Below the pieces are notes generated by a model. The model worked only from the letters and a program-made list of their open reading frames with translations. It was not told where the DNA came from and made no database searches. The position numbers were made by a program, and so were the translations under genes. Shown here one piece after another: positions 46,201 through 54,380 of a stretch of DNA of 64,000 nucleotides; position 1 is the first letter of the stretch; each line of letters begins with the position of its first letter. The stretch lies in assembly GCF_004078635.1 (NCBI RefSeq), contig NZ_RZNB01000001.1, forward strand, positions 868,001 to 932,000, read 5' to 3'. Source of the stretch: Labedella phragmitis (GTDB lineage Bacteria; Actinomycetota; Actinomycetes; Actinomycetales; Microbacteriaceae).

Positions 46201-46579
46201 CACGTCGGCCCACTACGTCAGTGCGATCGGCAGATCCGTCGGCTCCGAGCGCTACACCGCCCGCGTCGTGATCGATCCGACGACCGCCCGACTCGACCTT
46301 CAGGTCACGGGCGTCACGATCGCCTCGGTCGCTCTGCCGAGTCTCGCCTTCGCCGCTGGCAAGGTCGTCACGGTGAGGCTGCAGGTCACCGGGACAGGCA
46401 CGACGACTCTCCGAGCGAAGGCCTGGACGGGCTCGGCGGAGCCGACCTCATGGCAGGTCACGAAGACGGACACGAAGGCGGCTCTGCAGGCGCCCGGAAC
46501 GATCGGCGTCTACTTCTACTCCGGCCGACCCAACCCGACCACGTTGTCGCTCCTCGACTTCGTCACCACGAAGCCGTAG
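43205..46579 (+). CDS. Giant secreted DUF5122-propeller / FN3-like / LamG / PKD protein (copy 2)
   Basis: 1124 aa. It follows the same architecture as the protein at 23717: signal peptide, then a conserved ATVTADVLPTPQI linker, propeller repeats (VYVAGAFSKARP, LYAGGDFTRVNG, VVLGGRFLTSAG, VLYGGEFRSVNG), FN3-like module, LamG (YTAEAWVST, WHHVVTTLGPKGLQLFVDG), PKD (APTASFTASGSGLQLTVDGS, FGDGATG) and the unnamed C-terminal beta domain (ARDDFERSVTTGWGSASVGG). Identity is clear along the whole length. GGGGGGAA lies 8 nt before the ATG. It lies directly after the sugar ABC operon but behind that operon's terminator, so it is a separate unit. Confidence 0.85.
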   Translation: MATSRTRTLLADESATDGEVGGRARRYRSRARAALALLGPTIAATALVAATLAPAGAANAEARPVDPTDPTTPATVTADVLPTPQIGDGTTAAKGDVTNGGVVWDQLVVGNTVYVAGAFSKARPAGSGVGQNIVTRNHMLAYDVTTGKLLPFAPVFNAPVRSLAISPDGKTLYAGGDFTRVNGAARTYAAAFEVASSSLVPSFAPVLNRGVNAVAASASAVYLGGTFTAAQKTVRYKAAAVAPGTGALLPWDPKLTGGEVKAIVIAGGGTRVVLGGRFLTSAGKDALGLASVAPDTAALQPWAVGGVIRNGEDITDPATGKTGSSGIYSLATAGDSVYGTGWAYGTGNFEGTFKARAADGAIQWLEDCRGDNYSVQPLGDVVYTASHHHDCSNVSGFGDYVEPEGQYRGLAFSNAATGKVLAKNTTFWSHAGQPAPSLLHWFPAFDTGLFTGSNQGPWDVTTGGGYVLYGGEFRSVNGVKQTGLARFAAPPAAPQKNPPRLSGTKFTPTLEGFQGTGVKLSWPANDDRDSSRLRYEIIRDGNTAKPVFSTSWIGSTFWQKPTVRGADAGLVPGTTYTYQVRSIDPDGNATMSAPVTYTATTGVAGPLTDYDRAVLGDQPASYYPFNESSGAAGRDWAGTNDVSSVAARIDGIESMTTGRAADFDGASQFVSQEKSIAAPTTYTAEAWVSTTSTRGGQILGFGHTRAATNNAHDRHVYMTDAGKIIFGVWTDSAQTVASSASYNDGRWHHVVTTLGPKGLQLFVDGVLVGSRTEDTLAGVFDGYWNVGGNSLGGWTSAPTSDFLDGAIDNVALYPTVLTPQSVAAHFAAAPQSTPTNAAPTASFTASGSGLQLTVDGSASSDPDGTVASYAWTFGDGATGTGRTAPHAYSAAGTYTVTLRVVDNDGASSAIASKSVTVTEATTPVPTVIARDDFERSVTTGWGSASVGGAWSSADSRSSVASGTGRLALSPTESRTQTLSGVKATDTDTVMSFSLDQPAGTSAHYVSAIGRSVGSERYTARVVIDPTTARLDLQVTGVTIASVALPSLAFAAGKVVTVRLQVTGTGTTTLRAKAWTGSAEPTSWQVTKTDTKAALQAPGTIGVYFYSGRPNPTTLSLLDFVTTKP

Positions 46580-46601
46580 CGCGGATCGGCCCGCCGAAGC
46601 G

Positions 46602-46643
46602 TCGGCTCCACCGCCGTGCCGCGGACGGCGGTCGTGGAGCCGA
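46602..46643. terminator. Hairpin between propeller copy 2 and the debranching-type gene
   Basis: TCGGCTCCAC (46602-46611) pairs with GTGGAGCCGA (46634-46643), continued by an inner GC stem with a small bulge. It lies between convergent genes and probably serves both. Confidence 0.6.
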
Positions 46644-46687
46644 TCATGTCACCCTGATCGCACTGCCGGGAGTCAAACCGCCCTGCG

Positions 46688-48745
46688 TCAGGCGTCGTCA
46701 CCCGCGGTCAGCGCTGAGAGCACGGGGAACACCGCGGCGGCCGACCAGGCCTGCGGGCGACACGCGGCGGGATACGGCGTGGGTGCGGAGAATTCGGCGC
46801 GTGCGTCGCCCGAGTGCAGTTCGGGCATGCGGAAGGAGAAGCGCTCGGCCGCGGCGAGCAGCCCCTCGGACAGGATCCGGGCCTCGTCGAGGTGACCGGA
46901 GCGGACGAGACCGGCGATCGCGATGGCGGTGTCGTGCGTCCACACACTGCCGCCGTGATAGCTGAGGGGCCAGTACCCGGCCGCTTCCGTCGAGAGGGTC
47001 CGGAGACCGTATCCGGAGGCCATCGACGGCGCGACGAGCAGCGAGACGACTGCGTCCTCCTCATCGGGATCCAGGATCCCCGTGCCGAGGAGATGGCCGA
47101 TGTTGCTCGTGAGGGAGTCGACCGGCCGTTTCTCGGCGTCGAGGGCGACGGCGGGATAACGGCCCTCCGTGGTCTCGACCCAGTAGGCCTCGCGGAAGCG
47201 GTTCTTGAGGTCGGCGGCCCACACACGGAGAGCGTCGGTGTCGTCTCGGCCGTCGCCCAGTTCGTCGAGGAGGCGAGCACCGGCCACGACGGCCTCGTAC
47301 GCGTAGGCCTGCACCTCGCACAGGGCGATCGGCCCCGCCGCGAGGGTCCCATCGCGCCACTGGATCGAGTCGCCCGAGTCCTTCCAGCCCTGATTGGCGA
47401 GGCCGTGACCCGTGAGGTCGACGTAGTCGAGGAAACCGTCGCCATCGCTGTCGCCCCACCGGACGATCCAGTCGAGGCATCCCCTGAGTGCCGGAAGCAA
47501 CTCGGTCACGGCCGACTCCGACATCCCCGCGGCGTGAGCGTCGGCGAGGAGGGCGACCCAGAGCGCCGTCGCGTCGACCGTGCCGTAGTACACCGGCGGC
47601 AGCGTGACTTGTTCTCCGGGAATCGAGAGCGGCGCCGAGCGGAGTTCGTGCATGATCTTGCCGGGCTGCTCCGCGGACTCCGGATCGTGCGCGACTCCCT
47701 GCAGCCGCGCGAGCACGCGCAGCGTTGAGGCCGCGACGTCCGTCGTCACGGGGAGGAGGAAGCGCGCGGCCCAGATCGAATCGCGACCGAACAGGGTGAA
47801 GAACCACGGAGCCCCCGCCGCGAGGAATTCGTCGTCGGGGTGATCGGGAAGCGCGAGCCGCAACGCGTCGAGGTCGGTGAGCGCCGCATCGATCCAGCGC
47901 TCGAGTCGGCTGTCCGGCACGACGCCGAGAGGGGAACGCCAGGCGACCTCTCGACGCGGTGCCGCGACGACGAGCGAGGTGTCCTCGACGGCGACCTCGA
48001 GGGCCCGTGACTCCGTCGCGTGCGGTGCGAGGGTGACCGACCAGGCCACGGTGACGCCGTCGCCCGTCGACGTGGCGACAGCGCCGGGAGCGCTCAGTCT
48101 GATGGTCGTCGGCCCGCTCGAGATCGTCACGCCATCCGGCTCCTCACGGATGTCCCACGCGGAGTTCGCTGACGTGCCCGCCTTGACCTGCTGCATCGCG
48201 GCGAAATCCGGGGTGATCTCGAGGGTGATGCTCGTCTCGATCTTGTGGTCGACCCGGGAGACGAGCGCGACGCGCTCGGAGAGCGAGCCGGCCGACACAT
48301 CGCGGTGACGCTCGAGCCGGACGCGGGGATCGGCCCCGCGGTCGTCGATCCTCCGAGTGAGAGCGACGAAAGTCGCGCCGGTCGCTCCGCGCTGGGCGAC
48401 GCTGATCGCCTCCGGCGCGCTCTCGCCGACGCGCAGCCGGAGGCCGCGGATCACGCGCGTGTCGCCGTGGTAGAGGCCGTGGATGGCCGACGCGCCCATG
48501 TCGCCGTCGGCTGCCGACCATGACTGCGTCGGTGCCCGCAGTACCACCACGGAGTCGTGCAGGAGTGGTTGCATCGGACGGTCGCGCGGGGAGCCGCCGC
48601 GGTGCACAGTGCTTCCCGCTGCGTCCCCCGTGCTCACCGGGCTTCCCGCGCTCGCGATGCTCGTCGTGGGCACCGTGCTCGCCGCGTCGTCCACGGCGCT
48701 CGCCGCGTCGGGCGTACGGTCGTTCGCCTGCTGCTCTGCTGTCAT
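46688..48745 (-). CDS. Amylo-alpha-1,6-glucosidase / MGH1-like glycogen-debranching family protein
   Basis: 685 aa, cytoplasmic. An N-terminal beta domain of GDE_N_bis type (SVVVLRAPTQSWSAADGD and YHGDTRVIRGLRL) precedes an (alpha/alpha)6 barrel with AGAPWFFTLFGRDSIWAARFLLP, GWKDSGDSIQWRDG, and YWPLSYHGGSVWTHDTAIAIAGL, the hallmarks of this family. Members act on oligosaccharides; the bond specificity varies. The ATG overlaps the stop of the permease gene (ATGA), making it the last gene of the importer operon, so it probably degrades the imported sugar. Confidence 0.88.
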   Translation of the reverse strand: MTAEQQANDRTPDAASAVDDAASTVPTTSIASAGSPVSTGDAAGSTVHRGGSPRDRPMQPLLHDSVVVLRAPTQSWSAADGDMGASAIHGLYHGDTRVIRGLRLRVGESAPEAISVAQRGATGATFVALTRRIDDRGADPRVRLERHRDVSAGSLSERVALVSRVDHKIETSITLEITPDFAAMQQVKAGTSANSAWDIREEPDGVTISSGPTTIRLSAPGAVATSTGDGVTVAWSVTLAPHATESRALEVAVEDTSLVVAAPRREVAWRSPLGVVPDSRLERWIDAALTDLDALRLALPDHPDDEFLAAGAPWFFTLFGRDSIWAARFLLPVTTDVAASTLRVLARLQGVAHDPESAEQPGKIMHELRSAPLSIPGEQVTLPPVYYGTVDATALWVALLADAHAAGMSESAVTELLPALRGCLDWIVRWGDSDGDGFLDYVDLTGHGLANQGWKDSGDSIQWRDGTLAAGPIALCEVQAYAYEAVVAGARLLDELGDGRDDTDALRVWAADLKNRFREAYWVETTEGRYPAVALDAEKRPVDSLTSNIGHLLGTGILDPDEEDAVVSLLVAPSMASGYGLRTLSTEAAGYWPLSYHGGSVWTHDTAIAIAGLVRSGHLDEARILSEGLLAAAERFSFRMPELHSGDARAEFSAPTPYPAACRPQAWSAAAVFPVLSALTAGDDA

Positions 48746-49647
48746 TCCTTCACGGCCCCTTCGCTGGCGTTCATGATGCGTCGTTGGAAGATGAAGAACA
48801 TCACGGCCACAGGGATCGTCATGATCGCCGCGGCCGCGAGTTTCAACGGATACTGCGTGCCCTGGCTCAATTGTCCCGACGCGAGCGACGCGACACCCTT
48901 CGTGAGGGTCGTGAGCTCGGGCGATTGCGTCGCGACGATGAAGTGCGACAGCTCGTTCCAGGAGCCCTGGAACGACAGGATGATGATCGTGATGAGGGCC
49001 GGGCGCGCCATCGGGAGCACCACGGACCAGAACACCCGGAAGGTCCCGGCGCCGTCGATGCGCGCTTGCTCCTCGACGCTCGTCGGGATCGACTCGAAGA
49101 AGTTCTTCATGATGAACACCCCGGCGGCGTCCACGAGCAGGGGCAGGATCATGCCCGCGTAGGAGTCGTACATGCCGAGCTGGTTGATCACGAGGAACTT
49201 GGGGATGAGGAGCACGACGAGAGGCACCGACATCACGGCCACGAGCGCCGCGAACACAACGTTGCGGCCACGGAACTGGAGCCGGGCGAGCGCGTAGCCG
49301 GCGAGCGAGTCGAAGAACACCCGCCCGAGGGTGACGAACACGGTCACGAGCGCCGAGTTCGCGAACCAGACCGGGAAGTCCGAGCCGGCGAACAAGCGCT
49401 CGTAGGCTGCGGCGGACCACGTGCCCGGGATGAGCGAGACGGGATTCGCGGCGGCGTCGGCGTCGGTCTTGAACGACGTCGCCACCTGGACGAGGAAGGG
49501 GAAGATGTACACGACCGCGAGGACCACGAGGATCGCGTAGAGGACAGATTGCGCCGCGATCGTGCCCGTTGGCCGCCGTCGACGGGTCGGACGGGACCCG
49601 CCGTCCGTGCCCCCGATCGTGCGATCGGCGAGGGTCGAGGTCGTCAT
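48742..49647 (-). CDS. Carbohydrate ABC transporter permease (MalG type)
   Basis: 301 aa, six TM helices. The EAA loop, EEQARIDGAGTFRVFWSVVLP, which contacts the shared ATPase, is intact, and the GSWNELSHFIVAT segment is typical of MalG-type subunits. Coupled by ATGA overlaps to the upstream permease and downstream glycosidase. No dedicated ATPase is in the operon, so a common MsiK-like ATPase elsewhere is probably used. Confidence 0.93.
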   Translation of the reverse strand: MTTSTLADRTIGGTDGGSRPTRRRRPTGTIAAQSVLYAILVVLAVVYIFPFLVQVATSFKTDADAAANPVSLIPGTWSAAAYERLFAGSDFPVWFANSALVTVFVTLGRVFFDSLAGYALARLQFRGRNVVFAALVAVMSVPLVVLLIPKFLVINQLGMYDSYAGMILPLLVDAAGVFIMKNFFESIPTSVEEQARIDGAGTFRVFWSVVLPMARPALITIIILSFQGSWNELSHFIVATQSPELTTLTKGVASLASGQLSQGTQYPLKLAAAAIMTIPVAVMFFIFQRRIMNASEGAVKE

Positions 49648-50780
49648 CGTGTCATCCCGTCGGTCGTCTTGGTCGCTTTCGGGAGGTAGGCGGCGGCCCG
49701 CCGCTTCGAGACCGGTCGGTCGCGCAGGATCCACCGCTGGATGAGCGTGAACGCGACGATGATGAGGAACAGGATGAACGCGATCGCGGCACCCTGACCC
49801 CAGTCCTGCGAATTGAACGCCGCCGTGTAGGAGAGATAGGCCGGTGTGAGCGTCGTCTTGCTCGGACCGCCCTGCGTCCCGGTGTAGATCTGGTCGAACA
49901 CCTGCCAGCAGCCGATGAGGCCGAGCGTCAGCACGGTGAAGAGCGTCGGCTTGAGCCGGGGGAGCGTGACACGCCAGAACCGCTGCCAGCCGTTCGCGCC
50001 GTCCATCATGGCGGCCTCGGTGACGTCTCCACCGAGGTTCTGGAGCGCGGCGAGGAACAGGAGCATGAACGTGCCGCTCGTCGTGAACACCGCCATGAGG
50101 ACGAAGGCGCTCATCGCGACGGACGGACCGGCGAGCCAGTCCCACAACGAGACGCCCAGGAGATCGGCGTCCGTGAGGGCCGTCGGTCCCGAGGTGATGC
50201 CGATGACCCCGAGGAGGTTGTGGACGACACCCGTCGGGTCGTTGAACCAGTTGGGTCCGGCGATCCCGACGGCGGCGAGCACTTTGTTGACGACGCCCGT
50301 CGCGGAGAACAGGAAGAGCCACAGCACCGTGATGGCGACGGAGCTCGTGACGGACGGGAAGTAGAAGGCCGTGCGGAAGAAGCCACGTCCGCGCAAGATC
50401 GCCCGGTTGACGAGGACGGCGAGGAACAGGGACAACGCCGTCTGGAGGGGGACGACGAGCAGGACGTACCAGGCGTTGTTGCGCAGTGCGATGCCGAAGT
50501 CCCGCTCCGCGAGGCCGCCCCCGGCGAGGATCGCCGTGTAGTTGTCGAAGCCGACGAAGTCGACGTCGCCCGAGAAGGGGCTGCCGCGGCCGCCCCAGTC
50601 GGAGAAGCTGACCCACAGCGCCATGAGGACGGGGACCGCGAGGAAGACGCCGAGGATGACGATCACGGGGGCCGTGAACAGCCAGCCGGCGGCGGCGTCG
50701 CCGCGGCGGAGCCCGGTGGCCCGGGTCCGTTCGCGGCGAACCCGGGCACCTGTGCCGGGTGCGGGTGTCGAGGAGGTCAT
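49644..50780 (-). CDS. Carbohydrate ABC transporter permease (MalF type)
   Basis: 378 aa with an Arg-rich N-terminus and six or more TM helices. The segment GWLFTAPVIVILGVFLAVPVL marks TM1 and MMDGANGWQRFWRVTLPRLKPT is a complete EAA loop. One nucleotide separates it from the binding-protein gene; its stop overlaps the MalG-type gene. The protein is longer than usual because of an extended periplasmic loop between TM segments. Confidence 0.93.
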   Translation of the reverse strand: MTSSTPAPGTGARVRRERTRATGLRRGDAAAGWLFTAPVIVILGVFLAVPVLMALWVSFSDWGGRGSPFSGDVDFVGFDNYTAILAGGGLAERDFGIALRNNAWYVLLVVPLQTALSLFLAVLVNRAILRGRGFFRTAFYFPSVTSSVAITVLWLFLFSATGVVNKVLAAVGIAGPNWFNDPTGVVHNLLGVIGITSGPTALTDADLLGVSLWDWLAGPSVAMSAFVLMAVFTTSGTFMLLFLAALQNLGGDVTEAAMMDGANGWQRFWRVTLPRLKPTLFTVLTLGLIGCWQVFDQIYTGTQGGPSKTTLTPAYLSYTAAFNSQDWGQGAAIAFILFLIIVAFTLIQRWILRDRPVSKRRAAAYLPKATKTTDGMTR

Positions 50781-50781
50781 G

Positions 50782-52041
50782 TCAGCCGACGACGGCCTCG
50801 AGATTCGACTGCACCGATTCGAGGAGCGCCTCGATGTCGGCGTCGCCGAGGGTCTCGAGTTGCGCGTTGAAGTCGGTGATCACGTCGATGCTGCCGTCCG
50901 CGGTCGGCATGCCCTGCGCGTAGTCGGCGCCCGCGAGGAACGGGGCGAGCTCGGGGTTCGCTTCGGTCCAGTCTGCAGCGGCGGACTCGGTCGACGGCAT
51001 CGGACCGAACGCCTCGGAGAAGGCGAGCTGCGACGCGGTACTCGTCAGGTATTCGATGAGATCGAGGGCGCCCTCCTGGTTGGGGCTGTCGGCGGCGATC
51101 CCCCAGCAGTTGGTGAACTGGAGCGTTCCCTGACCGGCGGGGCCGGCGGGAAGCTCCGCGACCGTGTACTCGGTGTCGGGATAGTCGGCCGAGAGACCTC
51201 CCGTGATCCAGTTGCCCTCGATCGTCATGGCCGCGAGCTCCTTGCCGAAGGCCTCGCCGCCCCATCCGGCGCCGAGCGCGGGAGCGAACGCGAGCGAGCC
51301 GTCGGTGATGAGCTGCTGGACGTACTCGAGAGCCTCGAGGTTCTCGGGGCTCGAGGCGATGGCCTCCGTACCGTCCTCGTTCACGAGTCCGCCGCCGGCC
51401 TGGGCCAGGAAGACGCCGACCCGCTGGTATTCGGCTCCGATGCCGAGACCGACGCGACCGTCGGTCGAGAGGCGGCCGGCCACGTCGGCGAGCTCGTCCC
51501 ACGTGGCGGGGACGTCGGCGTCCGTGAGGCCCGCTTCCTCCCACAGTCGCGTGTTGATGATGAGGGAGAGCGTCGAGAAGTCCTTCGGTGCGCAGTAGAA
51601 GTCGTCCTCGTAGGTGAAGTTCTGAACGAGCGACGGGTAGAAGTCGTCGGCGTTCGAGAGCTCGTCGCCGTAGGCGAGGAGCGAGCCGTTGCCCGCGTAC
51701 CCCGCCAGGTAGTCCGTCGACAGGTAGAAGACGTCCGCGGGCTCGCCCGCTGCGAACCCCTGCGAGAGCTGCTGGGGGAGATCGTTGGCGACCGACACCT
51801 CGGCGTCGATTCCGGAATCCTCCGACCACGCCGCGACGGCGTCCTCGACGGCCGTGGTCTCGGCGTCGCCGCTCGAGCCGATGAGGATGGAGAGCGAGTC
51901 GTCGGACGAGGTGAGCCCGCCGCTCCCGCCCTCGTCGGACGATCCACCGCTGAAGCCCGTGCCGCAACCGGCGAGGGTGAGTGCTCCCACGGCGGCGAGG
52001 GCCCCGGCCGCCCAGGTCCGGCGGTGCTGTCGTGACTGCAT
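50782..52041 (-). CDS. ABC transporter sugar-binding lipoprotein
   Basis: 419 aa. Signal peptide with lipobox LTLAGCGTG and a Gly/Ser/Glu linker, then a family 1 solute-binding fold (DPAEVVIG-type elements such as YLSTDYLAGYAGNG, PATWDELADVAGRLSTDG and GIAADSPNQEGALDLIEYLTS). It is the first gene of the operon and binds an oligosaccharide or glycerol-phosphodiester-like substrate; only the carbohydrate class can be stated. The pairing with a debranching-type enzyme suggests an alpha-glucan-derived sugar. Confidence 0.92.
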   Translation of the reverse strand: MQSRQHRRTWAAGALAAVGALTLAGCGTGFSGGSSDEGGSGGLTSSDDSLSILIGSSGDAETTAVEDAVAAWSEDSGIDAEVSVANDLPQQLSQGFAAGEPADVFYLSTDYLAGYAGNGSLLAYGDELSNADDFYPSLVQNFTYEDDFYCAPKDFSTLSLIINTRLWEEAGLTDADVPATWDELADVAGRLSTDGRVGLGIGAEYQRVGVFLAQAGGGLVNEDGTEAIASSPENLEALEYVQQLITDGSLAFAPALGAGWGGEAFGKELAAMTIEGNWITGGLSADYPDTEYTVAELPAGPAGQGTLQFTNCWGIAADSPNQEGALDLIEYLTSTASQLAFSEAFGPMPSTESAAADWTEANPELAPFLAGADYAQGMPTADGSIDVITDFNAQLETLGDADIEALLESVQSNLEAVVG

Positions 52042-52128
52042 GTCCTATCTCCTTCGATAGTGCCCCGCGGAGGCGAGGGTGTTCGGTGCGCGTGACCAGC
52101 GCGTGCTGTGAGGTGCTGAGAGTCGCCT

Positions 52129-52188
52129 ATTTGATCGATCAAATCAAGGCGTCGCTTCACCGTAGATCGCGCTGGTCTGACATGTCAA
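52129..52188 (-). promoter_or_regulatory. Promoter and LacI operator of the oligosaccharide ABC operon
   Basis: On the minus strand TTGACA (52188-52183), an 18-bp spacer and TACGGT (52164-52159) form a promoter. Just downstream of the expected start, ATTTGATCGATCAAAT (52129-52144) is a perfect 16-bp palindrome, the typical LacI-family operator form. The -35 hexamer is also part of a TGACATGTCA palindrome (52178-52187). Confidence 0.8.
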
Positions 52189-52306
52189 GATCGACTGCAG
52201 GAGTACGCTCGGACGGTTGATCGGGACATGGCCGATGACGCGACCAGGAGCTCAACCCGCACCGATCGAGGATGCCGGACGAGGCGGAACGACGGGGAGG
52301 AACGGG

Positions 52307-53335
52307 ATGGCGAGACAACCGACCGTCAGCGACGTCGCGCTCGCCGCCGGCGTGTCCCGTCAGACGGTGTCGAATGTCCTCAACGCGCCGGACATCGTCC
52401 GCACGGCGACGCGGGAGCGCGTCGAACGCGCGATCTCGGATCTCGGTTACCGCCCGCATGCCTCGGCACGTCGCCTGCGCACGCGCCGTAGCTCGACGAT
52501 CGGCATCCGCCTCTACCCGTTCGCCGGCGGTATCTCGGGAGCAGTGCTCGACCGGTACGTGCATGCCCTCACCGAGAACGCGGCCGAACGCGGGATGCGC
52601 ATCCTCCTCTACACCGCGCGCACTCCCGACGAGGAGATCGAGCAGTTCCGGCGCCTCACCGACGGTGCGGACGTCGATGCCTTCGTTCTCACATCCACCT
52701 TCCACGGCGACGCCCGGACCGGGTGGCTCCTCGAGCACGACGTGCCGTTCGCGACCTTCGGCCGACCGTGGGGCGACGACGATCTGGGAGACCCGCAGCA
52801 CTTGTGGGTCGACGTCGACGGGGCGGCCGGCACCGCCGCCGCCACTAAGCACGCGATCGCCGCCGGTCGCCGCGCGATCGGCTTCCTGGGGTGGCCGAGC
52901 CCCTCTGGAACCGGCGACGATCGCGCCCGCGGATGGGCTCGGGCCCTCCGCTCGCACGGCCGCTCGCCCGACGGGCTGCGCTGGGCCGTCGAGGACGATC
53001 TGACGGCTGCCCGGGCCGCAATGGCGGGCGTCCTGACCGGCGGGGGGCCTGGCCCCGTGCCCGACGCAGTCGTATGCGCGAGCGATTCGCTCGCCGTGGG
53101 GGCGCACCTCGCGGCGATGGACGCCGGTGTGCACGACCTGCTCGTGATCGGTTTCGACAACACCCCGGTGTCGGAGGCGCTCGGGCTGTCGAGCGTCGAG
53201 CAGCGCCCGGAGGACGTGGCGGTCGGGACGCTCGACCTCCTCATGGGGGCTCACGGCACGGCCGTCGACCCCTCCGTTCCGCGCACGGGAACCGGTCACG
53301 TCCTCGTCGAGCCGCGGCTCATCGTCCGCGAGTGA
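52307..53335 (+). CDS. LacI family repressor of the oligosaccharide ABC operon
   Basis: 342 aa. Headpiece at residues 4-58 (TVSDVALAAGVSRQTVSNVLN, YRPHASARRLRTRRSSTIGI) and a C-terminal sugar-binding core (LLVIGFDNTPVSEALGLSSVEQ). GGGGAGG lies 6 nt before the ATG. It is divergent from the ABC/glycosidase operon, and a perfect palindrome lies in that operon's promoter, so it most likely represses it. The ligand would be the sugar taken up by the operon. Confidence 0.93.
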   Translation: MARQPTVSDVALAAGVSRQTVSNVLNAPDIVRTATRERVERAISDLGYRPHASARRLRTRRSSTIGIRLYPFAGGISGAVLDRYVHALTENAAERGMRILLYTARTPDEEIEQFRRLTDGADVDAFVLTSTFHGDARTGWLLEHDVPFATFGRPWGDDDLGDPQHLWVDVDGAAGTAAATKHAIAAGRRAIGFLGWPSPSGTGDDRARGWARALRSHGRSPDGLRWAVEDDLTAARAAMAGVLTGGGPGPVPDAVVCASDSLAVGAHLAAMDAGVHDLLVIGFDNTPVSEALGLSSVEQRPEDVAVGTLDLLMGAHGTAVDPSVPRTGTGHVLVEPRLIVRE

Positions 53336-53424
53336 CGACGGGGATATGCTGAGCGTGCACCGCACGGGTCCGCTCCGGCGGAGGTGTGCGGGACGCGATT
53401 TCCACGCATGAGGAGGCTGAGGCC

Positions 53425-53928
53425 ATGACTGTTCGACCCTCGTCCCGACCCGTCCTCGTCGGCATCGTCCCGGGGCAACCGGATGCCGTGCTCCGCACGG
53501 CCGCCGAGTATGCTGCGGCCTTCGGCGCGGAGCTCATCGTCGCGTGGGTGGATGCGACGCGCTACACCGCCGGCCTGTGGGCAGACGGATCCGTGGCCTT
53601 CGTGCCCTACGACGCCAACGGCGACAGTGAGATCGATTCCGAGTGGATCGACGCGCAAGTGCGACCCGTGCTCGCGACCTCGGGGGTGCCGTGGCGTGTC
53701 GTGACGGGCGAGGGAGAGCCCTCGGCGGGACTGTGTTCGATCGCCGACCGTGAGCAGGTCGGATCGATCGTCGTCGGCACGCGCGAGCCGGGCTTCCGAG
53801 CCGGGCTGCAGGAGTTCTTCACGGGATCCATTGCGGCGCATCTCGCCCACCGACAGCGACAGCCCGTCATCGTCGTCCCCCTCTCGCCGGTCCGAGCGGG
53901 GGACGACCTGCCGTGGGCGGAGGGGTGA
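53425..53928 (+). CDS. Universal stress protein (UspA family)
   Basis: 167 aa, a single Usp domain. The ATP-binding motif is complete (VGSIVVGTREPGFRAGLQEF then FTGSIAAHLAH), so it is of the nucleotide-binding kind. AGGAGG lies 8 nt before the ATG. Its stop overlaps the GTG start of the first fluoride-channel gene, so it heads a three-gene operon with the two crcB genes. A role in fluoride or general stress is inferred from context only. Confidence 0.9.
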   Translation: MTVRPSSRPVLVGIVPGQPDAVLRTAAEYAAAFGAELIVAWVDATRYTAGLWADGSVAFVPYDANGDSEIDSEWIDAQVRPVLATSGVPWRVVTGEGEPSAGLCSIADREQVGSIVVGTREPGFRAGLQEFFTGSIAAHLAHRQRQPVIVVPLSPVRAGDDLPWAEG

Positions 53929-54380
53929 CGGAGCCTTCCGGCGATCACTCTCCTCCGGCGCCGACGCGCGGCATCACCTGGCCGCATCGGCGCTCCGCCG
54001 GCGTCGTGTTCGTCGGCGGCACGCTCGGCACGGCGGCGAGGGCCGCGTTGCTCGCGGCAGTACCGTACGACGCGACCTGGCCGCTCGGCGTCTTCGTCGC
54101 CAACGCCCTCGGCTCCTTCCTCCTGGGCCTTCTCGTGATGGTCGTGGCGCGGTCGACTCGTTCGCGTCGTATCGAGAATCTCCGATTGCTCCTCGGTACG
54201 GGAGTGCTCGGCGGCTTCACCACCTACAGCGCCCTCGCCGCCGACACCGTCGCTCTCGCGAGTGAGGGCTCCCTGATCGAGGCCGTCGTCTATCCGTTGG
54301 CCTCGGTGATCATCGGTGCCGCCGCAGCCGTGCTCGGCATGGTCATGGGAAACACGGTCGCGAGCGGAGGGCGTCGATGA
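53925..54380 (+). CDS. crcB: Fluoride channel subunit CrcB/FluC 1
   Basis: 151 aa with four TM helices after a 28-residue polar N-terminus. Family motifs are GGTLGTAARAAL, PLGVFVANALGSFLLGLL (the conserved Asn) and GTGVLGGFTTYSALAAD (the TM3 break and Phe). Fluc proteins are dual-topology or paired fluoride exporters; the adjacent second gene indicates a heterodimer. GTG start overlaps the usp stop; stop overlaps the second crcB (ATGA). Confidence 0.93.
   Translation: MTEPSGDHSPPAPTRGITWPHRRSAGVVFVGGTLGTAARAALLAAVPYDATWPLGVFVANALGSFLLGLLVMVVARSTRSRRIENLRLLLGTGVLGGFTTYSALAADTVALASEGSLIEAVVYPLASVIIGAAAAVLGMVMGNTVASGGRR

Noticed and set aside
53336-53424. Possible fluoride riboswitch upstream of usp-crcB
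   Set aside because: I could not see the conserved crcB-motif blocks or its pseudoknot; the leader is only about 90 nt. A covariance-model search would settle it.
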